Positions 48,656-60,450 of a DNA stretch of 64,000 nt are shown piece after piece; positions within the stretch are counted from its first letter, which is position 1; each line of letters starts with the position of its first letter. The stretch is from Dioscorea cayenensis subsp. rotundata. Its lineage: Eukaryota; Streptophyta; Magnoliopsida; Dioscoreales; Dioscoreaceae. The notes beneath the pieces are model-generated. The model was not told the origin of the DNA. It worked only from the letters and a program-made list of their open reading frames with translations, and did no database searches. A program made the translations under genes and the position numbers. The stretch covers positions 1,027,501 through 1,091,500 of the forward strand of contig NC_052474.1 in NCBI RefSeq assembly GCF_009730915.1, given 5' to 3'.

Positions 48656-49136
48656 TGTCTTCAATCAACGTCGTTTTACTATCTTCTAGTTTACAGTTTG
48701 TGATTTATAACATCAAATTGATGTTGAGCAGGGATTACTATTGTTTATGTAGTAATACACAAGTTGCAATGTTCCTGTGGATGTGGAGTATTGTTATAAT
48801 TAGATTTATTTAATATATATACATATATATATATATATATATTCTCATTGCTCCTGGCAGAAGATATTGCTGCTGTAAATGCATATTATGATAATAATTC
48901 CTTTCAAATTCAAGTGCATCATTCTCAGGAGCTACAACACTCTGTTTACTGATTGATCAAATGACACAATAACTGCAACAACAACAACAACAAAAACAAC
49001 AAAAACATAATGCATTGGCTATGTACATTCTTGGAGATTGACTGCCTGAGAACAGAAACAAAGATTCTAATTTTACATTACAACAGCATATCAGCATGAA
49101 ATCCTTAGCACTGTCAAATTGATCAACAACAACAAA

Positions 49137-51059
49137 CTATCTAGCATTACCATTGGAGGAAGAAGATTCAGCAACCTTGGAGTAGAGTGCAGCAGTGAGC
49201 TGCTCTTGTGTGTATGATCTGCTCAACATCTTGACAGTAGCCTGTTGGATCATCATATCATTCATCACGGTAACGCTCGCATAATGCAAGTCGAGATCCA
49301 GCTCTCTCATAGCAGTCATTAGCCTCGCGGCCGGGTGGTTCTTCTTGATGCATTGCACTCGAATCATCGCTTCCGGCCCGAGTATCTTCACTTCAATCTC
49401 TACTCCAATGCACTTGGCTGCTGCTGCAGCACTTCCATTCATTGGTTTTGAGTCACCGTCTTGATCTTGCTTAAGGTCTTCTAATTGTGACTGCAAGATT
49501 TCTTTATCTGATTCTAGTGTTTGCATCTTGGAACGGAGCTCATTGATGTAGGTAATGGCGTCTCCTAAAAGGGAGGCTTTGTCCATCTTTGAGACATTGG
49601 GGACGACGGCACGGAGAGCGTAGAACCTCTGGTTCAGCTTCTCCCGCCGTTGTCTCTCAGCTTCGACGTGGTTCAGTGGCTCTTCACGGCCGTTGGCCGG
49701 TTTCCGGCCACGTTTTCTCGGCTTTTTCTCTGGCTCAGCAACTACCCTGCTGCTCTCCGCCTCCCGTAATGAGGCCTCGAGATCAGAGTGTTCTGAGTCG
49801 CCGCCATTGAGGATGATCCCGCCGGCGTTGCCTGGGGCGGACGAGGGCCGGGCTGGTGTGGAGGTGAAGGAGAGCATTCCGTCCTCGTTGCTTGCCCGTG
49901 AGGTTGCTCCAGTGGATCGCTTGTTCTTGTTCTGGTCCGTGATCTGGTGCTGCAGCGGCGCTGGGGTTTTCCGGCCTTCGCTGAAGTTCAAGATGGAGCC
50001 GGATTCCGGCTTGCAGGACTGGGGCGGTGCTGCGGTCGTGTTGACATGGAATTCGGAAAAATTTAGCTCTTTGGTGAAATGGGACGATGAGGGATGGTAC
50101 TGGTTTTGGAGGTTGATCGAGCTAGGGTTTTCCGTCAGGGTGCTGGAACTAGGGTTTGAATCAAAAGGAACATGGGGTTTCGACACTGAGATCTCCGGCG
50201 AGACTGAGTCTTTGATCTCCACGAGTGAGGGGTCCGAGATCCAGAGCGCCGCCGGGTCGGTTTCCCCCTGGTCTACCACCTCCGGCTGCTGCGCTGCCGG
50301 CTGTGGCGGCTGGAAGAAGGAAGCCGATGGATTCATCTCCATCTCCGTGGCGTTGAAGCTGAAGAGAAACCGGATCTTGTTCATGATCTCGTTGCTCTGG
50401 AAAATGAGATCCGTGGAGCCAAGCTCCACCACGCCACCCCCCACCGGCACGCACACCATCGTCCGAAGCCCAAACACCTCCGCCTGCCGAGCTCGCTCGC
50501 ACGCCGACACCTGAAGCCGGTCTCCACCGGCGATCCAAATCGGCGACCCAGAGAACAACGCTTGCCCGGGGATCCCAGCTCCGTTAACGAAAGACTGCGT
50601 CATAGAAACCAAAAAGAACCACTCAGTATCAGTCACCTCCTCCTCCACGACTTCATCCGGCGACGACGAACCTCCGCCGGCTACCAACGAATTGAGCTCT
50701 CGGAGCACGCGCTTCCTATGCTCCTGCTCCGCCGCGGATGCCGCGTTCCCCAAAGTCCGCTTCTGCCTATCTTCCTCGCAGCCCTTATAGTAACCATCAC
50801 CCCAGCCAAGCAACGACGCGCCGGAGGCCTCGTCGACGGATGACTGCCAGAAGATAGCGTACGTCCATTTCTCCTTCGCGCCCTCAATCAAAGCTTGGAA
50901 TCGTTGCTGAAGAGTCTCCTGGTTAAAGTACATCGGCGGAGGCGTAGCCGCCACTGCCGTCGTCGGCCCCGGAGTAGCCGGCGGCCAAAATCCAGCCAGG
51001 TCCATCGACGTAGTGAAAGCCTCCATCATGGAAGCGTTATCGTCCGTCCAAATGTTCAT
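49137..51059 (-). CDS. MYC2-like bHLH transcription factor
   Basis: Single exon, 640 residues, the usual intronless layout and size of the MYC2/3/4 group. The N-terminus [15 protein letters not shown] is the group's hallmark. The bHLH-MYC N domain holds [29 protein letters not shown] and the JAZ-interacting [10 protein letters not shown] with [16 protein letters not shown]. The basic-helix-loop-helix region is about 464-511 ([20 protein letters not shown], then [20 protein letters not shown]). H, E and R at the G-box contact positions are kept. A C-terminal ACT-like part follows ([20 protein letters not shown]). By family knowledge it activates jasmonate-response genes at G-boxes and is held back by JAZ repressors. 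The coding region is much richer in G+C than its surroundings. No frame break. Confidence 0.95.
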   Translation of the reverse strand: MNIWTDDNASMMEAFTTSMDLAGFWPPATPGPTTAVAATPPPMYFNQETLQQRFQALIEGAKEKWTYAIFWQSSVDEASGASLLGWGDGYYKGCEEDRQKRTLGNAASAAEQEHRKRVLRELNSLVAGGGSSSPDEVVEEEVTDTEWFFLVSMTQSFVNGAGIPGQALFSGSPIWIAGGDRLQVSACERARQAEVFGLRTMVCVPVGGGVVELGSTDLIFQSNEIMNKIRFLFSFNATEMEMNPSASFFQPPQPAAQQPEVVDQGETDPAALWISDPSLVEIKDSVSPEISVSKPHVPFDSNPSSSTLTENPSSINLQNQYHPSSSHFTKELNFSEFHVNTTAAPPQSCKPESGSILNFSEGRKTPAPLQHQITDQNKNKRSTGATSRASNEDGMLSFTSTPARPSSAPGNAGGIILNGGDSEHSDLEASLREAESSRVVAEPEKKPRKRGRKPANGREEPLNHVEAERQRREKLNQRFYALRAVVPNVSKMDKASLLGDAITYINELRSKMQTLESDKEILQSQLEDLKQDQDGDSKPMNGSAAAAAKCIGVEIEVKILGPEAMIRVQCIKKNHPAARLMTAMRELDLDLHYASVTVMNDMMIQQATVKMLSRSYTQEQLTAALYSKVAESSSSNGNAR

Positions 51060-53160
51060 CTCCTTTCACGGTGGCGCCGCCGCCGGTGAAGCTGAAGAAG
51101 AGAGAGCACACGCGATAAAAGAGGAAGAAAAGGCCTTCGCTTTTGGTTGGTGAAGGGCTCTGACTTAAGGTATAAAAACCTCGTCATTTGATATATTTTT
51201 TTTAGTTAAATTTTTCATTAATTGCGCATTAGTACAGTAATTATTTATTACATAATGGTTTTAAGTTTTTACTATTTTTCGTAATTTTTATGATTAAAAA
51301 TTAAGTAAGTTGTTAGGATAAGAAAGAGAGTAGTTTGATTGATGATTTAGTCTCCGTAATTTACTTAAGTTTAGTTTGTTTAGTTTTTGATTGGGTTTAG
51401 CCGAATTGTTTGACCGTTAGTTGGCGGGGAAGTGGGAGGGAACTCATCTCATGGAACACAATATCAACCTAATAAATTTGATAGTTACTTCTCCCATGAT
51501 CCCATCCCACTACAAGTGTTCATTTTAACCATTTTTAAAAAAAATATATATTAAAATTAATTTTTTTAATAAATATTTTTTTTATTTGATATATTTTTCT
51601 TTGAAGTTGTGTATTTATGTACATTTAAATAAATTTATAAAATTAAATTTAAATAATAATTTTAAAATTAATTATGTAAATAAATAATTTGAGATATAAA
51701 AAATTTAAAAAATAAACATTTATAATGAAACAGAGAAAGTGGATTCAAAAGTGTATATTAGAGTGGTAAAAATTAAAAATAGAAACAAGTGATTGCACTG
51801 AGTAGTGTTTCAAAGATGGATGTGATGAAATGATGAGATGAGGAAATAAGGAAATATTTATAGGAATTCAGTAGCAACACGTTTTGCTTGTTGCGTTGAA
51901 TGGCACGTGTGTAAAGTTATTTACCATGTGATGGAGTGGCCCCAAGCTCTTTATTTTCTTTTAAATTTTTTTTTTTAATGTGAAGGTATTTATTGTTATC
52001 AAGGGCAGACCCGGTCTTCTTGAGCTAATTAGTGATGGACAGATAGACAGCTGTTTGTTGTTCCAAAGTGATTTGAATCTTATTTACTGTGCTTTATTTC
52101 ATCTCTTGGCCTTTAATAATTTATTTATAAAAAAAATATACGTTAAAAACCACGTGGAATACTTAGAGGCAGATATTTCATGACAGAATAAAAAAAGTGA
52201 TTTATTATAACTTAAAAGAGCAGTACAATACTATGCAGAGAGGTTTTTATAAAGTCGACAAGCGAGAAAACAAATAATAAATGAGTATAGAGGTGCATCA
52301 GTTATGGTGACTTGACTGATTTTCTAAAAATAAATCTCCCGCTATGCAATTTTGAAAGGAAGAATAAGAGTTATTTTTTACACAAAACACCTATATGGTA
52401 TTGAGAAAATGAATTGTTATCTAATACGCTCAAATTTGAGACCTCTCAATTATAAATATGGGTAGTTACCACAATTTCTAATAACTTATTTTTGTACTTA
52501 TATTTTGACTAGTTTTTATTTTAATGAATGAGTTCATGTAATATTTTATATATTAACACGGATTACCAGTATAAAGATGTTATAATTTTGGAAAAATAAT
52601 ATGAAAGAAATAACACATGATAATAATAAAATATTTTATATATATATACAGATTTATTTGGAAAATGTTTAGGTGAGTTCAAATAACATTCGAATCACAA
52701 ACTAAATTTTAATAACTTATAGAAAAAAATTTCATGTGTTTGGTTTACAAAAATGGTTGTATTCTTCCAATTTTTGTTGTCTTATTGTTGTCTCCATTGA
52801 CTCAATCAACAAAGACGTAGCTAATGATATATATCATATCATACGGTTAAGGAAGTTCAATGAGCACTAGTCAAATTTGGTTGTCATGTGGTTCACAAAT
52901 TCACATGTGGGAGATAAGAATATCTATTCTACAATAAAGTTCTTCGGAATGACAACCACACATAAAAAGGATAAATGATCCAAAACGAGGGCTCTCAACT
53001 TTAGATATAAAAGATGTGAAATTTTTATACATCATATAGTTACATATTAAAGTTATCCCCACCGATAGCAATGCTTTCAAATGATTTTTTTGGGTGCAAG
53101 TTTGTAAGATTTTAATTGGTTATTATTTTAATTTTTATTTATTACTTTAAGGATGTGTAG
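51060..53160. other. upstream region of the MYC2-like gene and AT-rich spacer
   Basis: The first 100 bp is the probable 5' UTR. At 51420-51525 a GGGGAAGTGGGAGGG block and GTGTTCATTTTAACC recall the GTTCATTT MITE family, but no pair of ends is clear. The rest is AT-rich with no gene. Confidence 0.45.
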
Positions 53161-53164
53161 TTTT

Positions 53165-53410
53165 AAAAAAATGATATATATATATATATATATAGGGTGG
53201 GTCATGTGCTTGTATGCAATACTATATATATACCATTGGTGTTTGGTTTTTTTGGGATTCTTTAAAGTGACGTATTATATATATATATATATATATATAT
53301 ACATTTATTATATTTTGTTGTTAACGTTTCTGTTTTTTTATGTAAAATATATGATATATCTATATAATATATATATATATATATATATACAATATCTATA
53401 TATATAATAT
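53165..53410. repeat. cluster of (TA)n microsatellites
   Basis: Four separate TA runs (about 53172-53193, 53276-53300, 53367-53389 and 53397-53410) lie within 250 bp. Apparent tyrosine/isoleucine reading frames across them are by-products. Confidence 0.8.
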
Positions 53411-53937
53411 TTGTTTTTGGTTAGTTTTTCTTTTTTTCAGTGATTTTATCTTTTCGTTAATTTTTTTTTACAATTCTCATTATGCTACCTACCGGCATCT
53501 ATACTAGTGTTTATTATTAATGTTAAATTTCTATATTTCAACTGCCCTTGTGATCCATTTCTTGAAAATGTGGAAGTTATTTATAATGATATAACATGTG
53601 TCACGAGGAACAAATGCTTTGCAATGAAAATATCACCTATGAAGATTCTTTTTCTCATGTTTTTTTGTTTTTTTCTTTTTTTCCAATGATGTGCATTCCT
53701 GAAATAATTTACAAGCTAATTCACTTGAAAGAAAGATTTATTTTAATAATTAGGCATAGCTTAGAAGGGTCGCTGATTATTTTAATGGCTAAATCTTTGG
53801 CCTTTCCGTTGGTTGGGGTGTTACCATATTTGGGGCCAACAAATGAATAAAAATATGCTATCTCACCTAACTATTGAAAAATAAGTACTATGTCAACTAA
53901 TAGAAGGGCAAAAGAGAAATTTTATTGGAGAGACTTA
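53411..53937. other. AT-rich spacer between the TA cluster and a MITE
   Basis: No gene, RNA or repeat end recognised. The last three bases, TTA, are the target site of the next element. Confidence 0.5.
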
Positions 53938-54369
53938 GGTGTTGTTTGGATCAGCTTATTGCTGATCCAAAAGCATTTATTTTATAAGTTAAGTGCTTAT
54001 GAGGTTTGTTATTATGTTTGGATGGGCTTTTGAGCTAAAGTTGTAAAATAGCAAATGCACGATACTTATTTTATAAACTAGCTAAAGCCAGATTTTATGA
54101 AAATAAAATTTGTTTTTGATAAAGTTTATTTAGTTAAGTCGCAATTACTTACGCGCCTCAGTCAATCCAGTAAAAGGGCATTTTAGTAATTTGTTGTACA
54201 GAACTCTTTCAACTAAACATCCGAAATATTTTCACTATACTACTGAAGTCGCTTTCTAAAAACTGATCGTCCATATGACGTAGAACTTAACTTTATTAAA
54301 AGTCTTATTTTTCAAAAAGTGCTTCTACAAAATAAAAAAACACTTTTTTAAAAACCAATCAAACAACCC
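53938..54369. mobile_element. MITE, PIF/Harbinger-like, with TTA target duplication
   Basis: TTA lies on both sides (53935-53937, 54370-54372). The ends GGTGTTGTTTGGATCAGCTT and (reverse complement) GGGTTGTTTGATTGGTTTTT are inverted. The inner arms contain AAAGTGCTT / AAGTGCTT words. Same end design as the element at 38573. 432 bp, non-coding. Confidence 0.7.
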
Positions 54370-54372
54370 TTA

Positions 54373-55408
54373 TAAGATGGAAACTCTCATTTGTATGAAA
54401 AAGGAGAAGAATATTATGAGATTAAAATTGGAGAGAGACCCCAAGGGATAAAGTGAAAGAGGTTAAGGTTTGCTAGCTGCAAGAAGATCGGATGGTATTC
54501 ATTGTCAAATTATCGCCACACTTTTGAGTAGTGCGTTCTTGCAATAAAATCTCCTAATTCACCGGTTTTATCTCTTTTTAATCTCTCCTTTAAACTATTG
54601 TTATCAATTCTTGTGTAATGATGATGTTTTTGTATTATTGAAAACTTATGTCATTATGCTTGTATATTTCTAGTCAGCTAGAGAAACTTTTTATTACCCA
54701 TTGTTGAACATTTAAAATGATTTTAAAAAATTGTGATTTTTTCTCTCAATTTGAAGAATTTTTTATGCTAAAAGTTGGTGTCACTGTCTCCATCTATTAT
54801 TTGTATTAGTTAGTTTATTGCTCATTATCATATTTTTAAATCACAAAAAGAGATTAATTTTGCATTTGCAAGAATTATCTTAACTCAAGGAGGTCATCCA
54901 TTCATCTGTGTAGAAGACCACATAACTTAACTTAGAAGCCATACGAGCAAGTGTATGTCTGTACATGTGACCGTATACGTAAACAATTAATAATAGTACT
55001 ACATTTATTGTAAACAGTGACTTCGCTCAAATTTTCAACTATTGCGACACCTTTGGACCTTACATTTTTTTATTTTCATTTGTTTATTATAATATTATAT
55101 TTCCTAATAACAATGCTTCCTTGGGGTAGGTCTCTAAATTCAATGGTACCAAGAACAACAACACCCTTTGTGTTAAACGTTTTTGTTGACAGACTTTGTT
55201 TTAGTTAGGTGGAGAGAATAACCAAACCTTTTACCAAATTCAATGATATGATTAGTTTGACAATCAAATCATCCAAGAATGTGCATCTATTTAAATTTCT
55301 ATCAGGCTAATTCTCACTGTTATTTTTTAATAAAAATTTGTAAATTAAATTTAAATTTTTTTGGCAAAGTTAAAACATTTTTTTACTAATGTTCTATTAG
55401 CAATCTAA
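54373..55408. other. AT-rich spacer, nothing recognised
   Basis: About 1 kb between two MITEs. Short reading frames only. Confidence 0.5.
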
Positions 55409-56040
55409 GGATTCGTTTGATACGCAAGATTTCAAAAACAGGATAAGACTATAGCACAAACTACCAAATCGGTACAGTACAACTTTTTAATTTTTTTTTA
55501 CCACCAAAACTACGGTACAAAATTTTTTGGCAAAGTACATGACAACTAATGACAAAATTGTCCATATTTTAAATTATTATTAAAGTGATAACATGATTTA
55601 TTTATTTTATTTTATTTAAAAATTTATTTATTTATCTATCTATTTAAAAATTTATATATTTATTTATCTATCAATTTATTTGTTTTTTAAGGATTAAGAT
55701 ATTAATGAAAGTTTGTTTATTTTGGATTAAATATTTTAAAATTATATTGATTTTTTAATTTGTTGTTATGTTGTTAGCCATCGTAAAATTTGATAATATT
55801 TTTATAAAATATTATTGTATATTTTTTATTATAAAACAAATATACAATAGTAAAAAAGTATTATTGTATTTTTTTTTTTGTGTTCATACTTATGTAAATC
55901 AAGCATTAATCAACACAAAAAATTTTGTACTGTTCGATGAAAATCAAACATAGAACAGCACAAGCACTTATATTGTTCTCTAATTATTTGTACTGTACTA
56001 TACTATTTATGCTGTTCTCGTTAACCAATCAAATGGACCA
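55409..56040. mobile_element. MITE, probably PIF/Harbinger-like
   Basis: TAA lies on both sides (55406-55408, 56041-56043). The left end GGATTCGTTTGATACGC and right end (reverse complement) TGGTCCATTTGATTGG are inverted. A subterminal word, GTACAGTACAAC / TTTGTACTGTACTA, repeats on both arms. 632 bp without coding capacity. Confidence 0.55.
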
Positions 56041-56159
56041 TAAAGATTTGAAGCAGATGGAGCTTGGGGATTCCCTTGGTGGTAATTAAACAAGTCTCCA
56101 ACTTTCTATGTGCTCTTACATTATGATACATAACATGGAGTCCTTGTAAAATTAAAGAG

Positions 56160-56700
56160 ATATTCGTAGTTCTTTTGTCCTTTTTTTTTTAATCTTCTTT
56201 TATACTCTATTAAGTCACCTATCCACCTGGGTGTCACTCATTTCTTGTATCTTTTCTTTTGTCCAACCTTTTGTACCCTTCTTTTGTACACTTCCCCTTT
56301 GTACTACACTCCCTGGATCTATGTCTTAACAACTTTATTCTTAATATATTTTACATGATTTTTTTTTTAAATTATCATTTTATATTTTACAAATTCAGCA
56401 ATATTTTTGCGAGGAGGATAGCCCAGACCAGAGAAAACAGCTATCCATCTCTTCTTGAGTTGTTACTATGTTTTGTTGTTCTTTTGCTTGCTTTTGTTTT
56501 ATCATCGTGGTTCTAGTGTTTTTGTCACGGGTGTCTTTAATTTGAATCCAGTAATAATGGATTAATGTTTGTCATAGTTTGTTTTTTTTATAGTTTTGTT
56601 GTTTTGTATTTATTTTTTTTTGTTGTGCTCAATTTGTACTTTTTATTTTTTCCACTTAAATGAAAGGTAGGTTATTCATTTTTTTTAAATACATTGTGAA
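56160..56700 (+). mobile_element. LINE 3'-end fragment (plus strand)
   Basis: The text moves from CACCTGGGTGTCACTC through TTGTGCTCAATTTGTAC to ACTTAAATGAAAGGTAGGTT, then ATTCATTTTTTTTAAAT. This resembles a LINE 3' UTR ending in an A-rich tail and is the plus-strand counterpart of the tails listed above. No reverse transcriptase is recognisable. Confidence 0.35.
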
Positions 56701-56858
56701 TGATTTTAGTTAATTCTGTTTTTCAATTTTTTGCGAACAAAACACTAAACTTTCAATTTTATTTTATTGTTTAGTTAAATAATTATCATTTGTTAAGTTA
56801 ACATTATGTATGTAATGGACAAAGATATATTTTATTTAATTAACTCTAAAATTTGTGG

Positions 56859-56860
<2 letters not shown>

Positions 56861-56909
<49 letters not shown>
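56861..56909. repeat. (AT)n microsatellite
   Basis: About 24 uninterrupted AT units. Confidence 0.95.
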
Positions 56910-56910
<1 letters not shown>

Positions 56911-57189
56911 GTATACGATCTCATAATCTACTCGAGAGCTGCTTTTTAGATTAATTTTTTAATAATATTTAAGTTTTTATTTATATTATTTATGATATTA
57001 GTAATTGAAAATATTAATTACACCTAATTATTTATGTAATAAATATCTATAAATTTTTGAAATCCAAAATATAAAATAGTAGTTTTTATGATATGAGTTA
57101 TTTAATTATATTATTTTATATATTATATTGTTTCAAAAATTTTCTAAAAATTTTAAAAACTTCGATACGAAGCACGAGAAAATGCCAAG

Positions 57190-57540
57190 TATATATTACA
57201 TCTCAAGCGGTGTTCATTTCAATCGTAGTTTTGAGGGTAAAGTGAAAAGTGATGTCTTCTACATCAAGTGGAGAGACGATATCACTTCTGGGTGATTTTT
57301 ATGCTCATTCTGTCTAGTGGTAATTACAGTGACCGATTTACGAGTGTTGGATTAAATTCTACGAGCTTTTAGACTTTAAAACGAAGTAGCATTTAGCTTT
57401 TTATGATCGACTCACTTTCTTCTCACTTTAGTAAAGAAAAAACATCAAGTAGGTTTAGTTCAAAAATCCACTTCACCAAAAGTAAAAAAGATGTTATTCT
57501 CTCACTTTCATAGACAAACGAATACTATAAATAAAGTTTA
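57190..57540. mobile_element. diverged second copy of the GTTCATTT MITE family
   Basis: It starts CGGTGTTCATTTCAATCG and ends, as reverse complement, GTATTCGTTTGTCTATG. Internal text such as TATCACTTC, GTGTTGGATTAAATTCTACG and TTTGGACTT-like words parallels the element at 47884-48250. Flanks show no clean target duplication. Confidence 0.4.
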
Positions 57541-57595
57541 ATCATATCACTTTTTCTCACTCACTGCCTCTCTCTCTGTCGATGAGCGTCGCTTA

Positions 57596-58509
57596 AGGGC
57601 GTTTGGTTGGATGTAATTTTAAATCGCGGTGGTTCATTACAGTGTAATTAGAAACTACTTGGTTTTCAAATCTGACTGCAATCGAAATCTTCAGTGTTTT
57701 AGTTAGATGTAACTTTGAAATGCTGTATTATAAAATTTTATGTTTGTTTGAAAGGATTTGTAAATCTGTAATTGGAAAATACGTATGTATATGTGTGTAT
57801 ATATGCATATATGTATATATGTATATGAGTATATATATGTATAAATATACATATATATATATGTGTGTGTGTGTATATATACATATATGTATATGAGTAT
57901 ATATATATTTGTATAAGTACATGTATATATATGTGTATATATGTATATACATATATGCATACAAGTATATATATGTATAAGTATTAGTATACATATATGT
58001 ATGTGCATATATACATATACATATATGGATATATATGTATATGTGTAAAAATATGTATATGAGTATATATATATATATGTATGTGTATATATATGTATAT
58101 GAATATATATGTATGTATATATATATATATGTATGTATAAGTATATATATATATATACATATATGTATATGAGTATGATATATGTATATGTGTAATAAAA
58201 ATACCTGTATATGTTTATATAAATATATAAATGTATATGTATATATATATGTATGTGTATGTATCGTCATGTATTTATATATATCGCATGGTATATTCAC
58301 GAGGATTTGGTTTCTGCGCACTTTGGGCGTAAAAGCCAAATCTACCAAAAAGCTAGTCGTGATGTAATCTCACTCATCAGTGATTCTGAAACATCTGTCT
58401 CAAATAAATAATGAATTTCATAAAGTAAAGTATTTGGTTTTACATGTAAAACCAAATACACCCAAACAAACACACCCTTAAAATCAAATACACCCAAACA
58501 AACACACCC
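57596..58509. mobile_element. PIF/Harbinger-like MITE with AT-rich microsatellite core
   Basis: TTA lies on both sides (57593-57595, 58510-58512). The left end AGGGCGTTTGGTTGGATG and right end (reverse complement) GGGTGTGTTTGTTTGGGTG are inverted. The right end is tandemly doubled: CAAATACACCCAAACAAACA begins at 58453 and again at 58485, 32 bp apart. More than half of the 914 bp is a TATATG/GTATATA tract. No transposase. Confidence 0.65.
57778..58290. repeat. TATATG-type microsatellite array inside a MITE
   Basis: An irregular array of TATATG, TATATATG and GAGTATATA words extends for about 510 bp. It produces a spurious 206-residue frame of repeated I, Y, H and T on the minus strand. Confidence 0.85.
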
Positions 58510-58512
58510 TTA

Positions 58513-60450
58513 ATGTTAATTGTTTCACATGGACTCCATCACATCTTTCAATTCAATTGATTGCATTAAATTTTTAGAAACAAGTAAAATGTACAATAGA
58601 GAAACAAAATAATATGTCCATTAATATGATAATGATCTCTTCATATATTATAAGTCCTTAGCATGAAATATTAGTTTTTTACTAAATAATCTCTTAATTT
58701 ATTATCAGTGAGTCCTCAACATGAGATGTTCTCCTTTTACTTAAAAAACAACATATTTAAATATTAACTCATGTAAAACAAAAATCTGAATGTGTTGAAT
58801 TTATTTATATTTTTTCTTGAATAAAAATTAAATAATATATATTAATTATTTTTATATTTTTAAACGTGGTCAAATCCGGAGGTTGCAACGTGATGACTTG
58901 GTTTTTCATTTCCCACTAGTTGATTAAAATTAATAAACCAAGACAGCCTGGTTGATAGATAAACTTAACTTGTTCCTAATCTTAGCTCTTGACCACTATT
59001 TATTTAATTTTTGGGATCTTTTGAAGCATGTGCATTGAAATTCTCATGTTGCATATGGTATTTTATTTATTTATTTATTTTCCTTTTTCTCTTTGTCAAG
59101 GCATGGTCTTGTGACCACATATTATTATAGTTTTGCTTTCGTTGGATGGTCATCTACTCCATCTTTAATTTCTCACGCATGTGACCAAAATGAATTTTAT
59201 TTTTATTGAATAAAATAGAGGCCAATAATTATGTATGACACATGATAAGCACAGTGATTTAACTGATCTCCTAGTAATAAACCTCCGTGTCATACAATTT
59301 TAGAGGAGAAAACAAAAAAAAAATATTTCTCACACAAAACTCCTACAGGGGATCCAAAGATTTGAAATTAAGATTTTTTAATCACAACTACGAGTAGATA
59401 GCCTATTAATTCTTAAAAATATGAAAAAAAATTAAAATAGAAGAAAATAAAAACAGAAAAATTATATAAAAGATAAAATCTTTACAAAATATGGGAAAGA
59501 TTAAAAAGAAAAATTTGCACGTAGTTTCTTTTTTTTTCTTGTCATTTATTATTATTATTTTTTTCTCATATTTGATATTATTTTGTAATCATAGTCCTGT
59601 TTCATTCAATAAATTATAATTTCTTTATATATATTTAAAAAAAATTTAAAAAAATTCTTAACATCGACAAAAGAATAAATAATCTAAATTTATTTATAAG
59701 TTACTCATACTTATTTGTTTACGGATAGATTAAACTAAAATTCCACTTGGGATAAACTTCATGTTGAAAGTTGAGAGCAATGGCTCAACCAAACTTTTAT
59801 TTAATACCCAATATCAATTAATATGTAGGAGTATGCATAAACAACTAGTATTTTTATAAGGGTATTTAAGTAATTTCATGGTTTTTATAGGAGTATGTAA
59901 GCAATTTTTCTCTCTATATATAAAATATATATACATATCATTTATCTAGTGTAACTTTTAGATTAAGAATGTCATAAATACCTTAGCACAGTGATTTTAT
60001 CATACATTATTTAAAGCCTTATATATAATGGCCTTGTACTATCATGTCTATCTTTTTATTTTATTTATTTATTTAATAAAAATAGATAAATTATTATTTT
60101 ATTAACAAAAATATAATTATATAGTAACATACTAACATTATAATATAAGAAAGCAATTACATGATAGTGCACTAGCAGTGGAGGTGGGACCCCGTCCATC
60201 TTGCGTGGCACATTATAAGATATTAGCCAAGCCTATTATTATTATTATTATTATAGTTAATGGGCTTAGATATCCATAAAAGGCCCATAAAACTTTCTGG
60301 CCAGCCCATTGAGAATCAGTTAGTGAAATTTCATTCTCGTTAGGGTTTTAGGAATTCTCAGGTTTAGGAGGAGGGAAGGGGCTAGGGTTTTGATTTGGCA
60401 GGGAGACTTTGAATTTCGGCCACTTTCTCAAACTAAGAATCATCGGAGCA
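58513..60450. other. AT-rich spacer and promoter side of RRP46
   Basis: A LINE-tail fragment (TTATTTAATAAAAATAGATA then AATTATTATTTTATTAAC, minus strand) lies near 60060-60120, and an (ATT)n run near 60236-60254. The last 150 bp, with AGGGTTTTAGG and GCTAGGGTTTTG, has the AGGGTTT (telo-box-like) words common in leaders of plant translation and RNA-processing genes. Confidence 0.5.

Noticed and set aside
49693-50514. 273-codon open frame on the plus strand
   Set aside because: It is the antisense of the GC-rich MYC2-like coding region. Its translation resembles nothing, while the minus strand has a complete known protein.
57728-58348. 206-codon open frame rich in I, Y, H and T
   Set aside because: It is made by the TATATG microsatellite inside a MITE and has no protein character.
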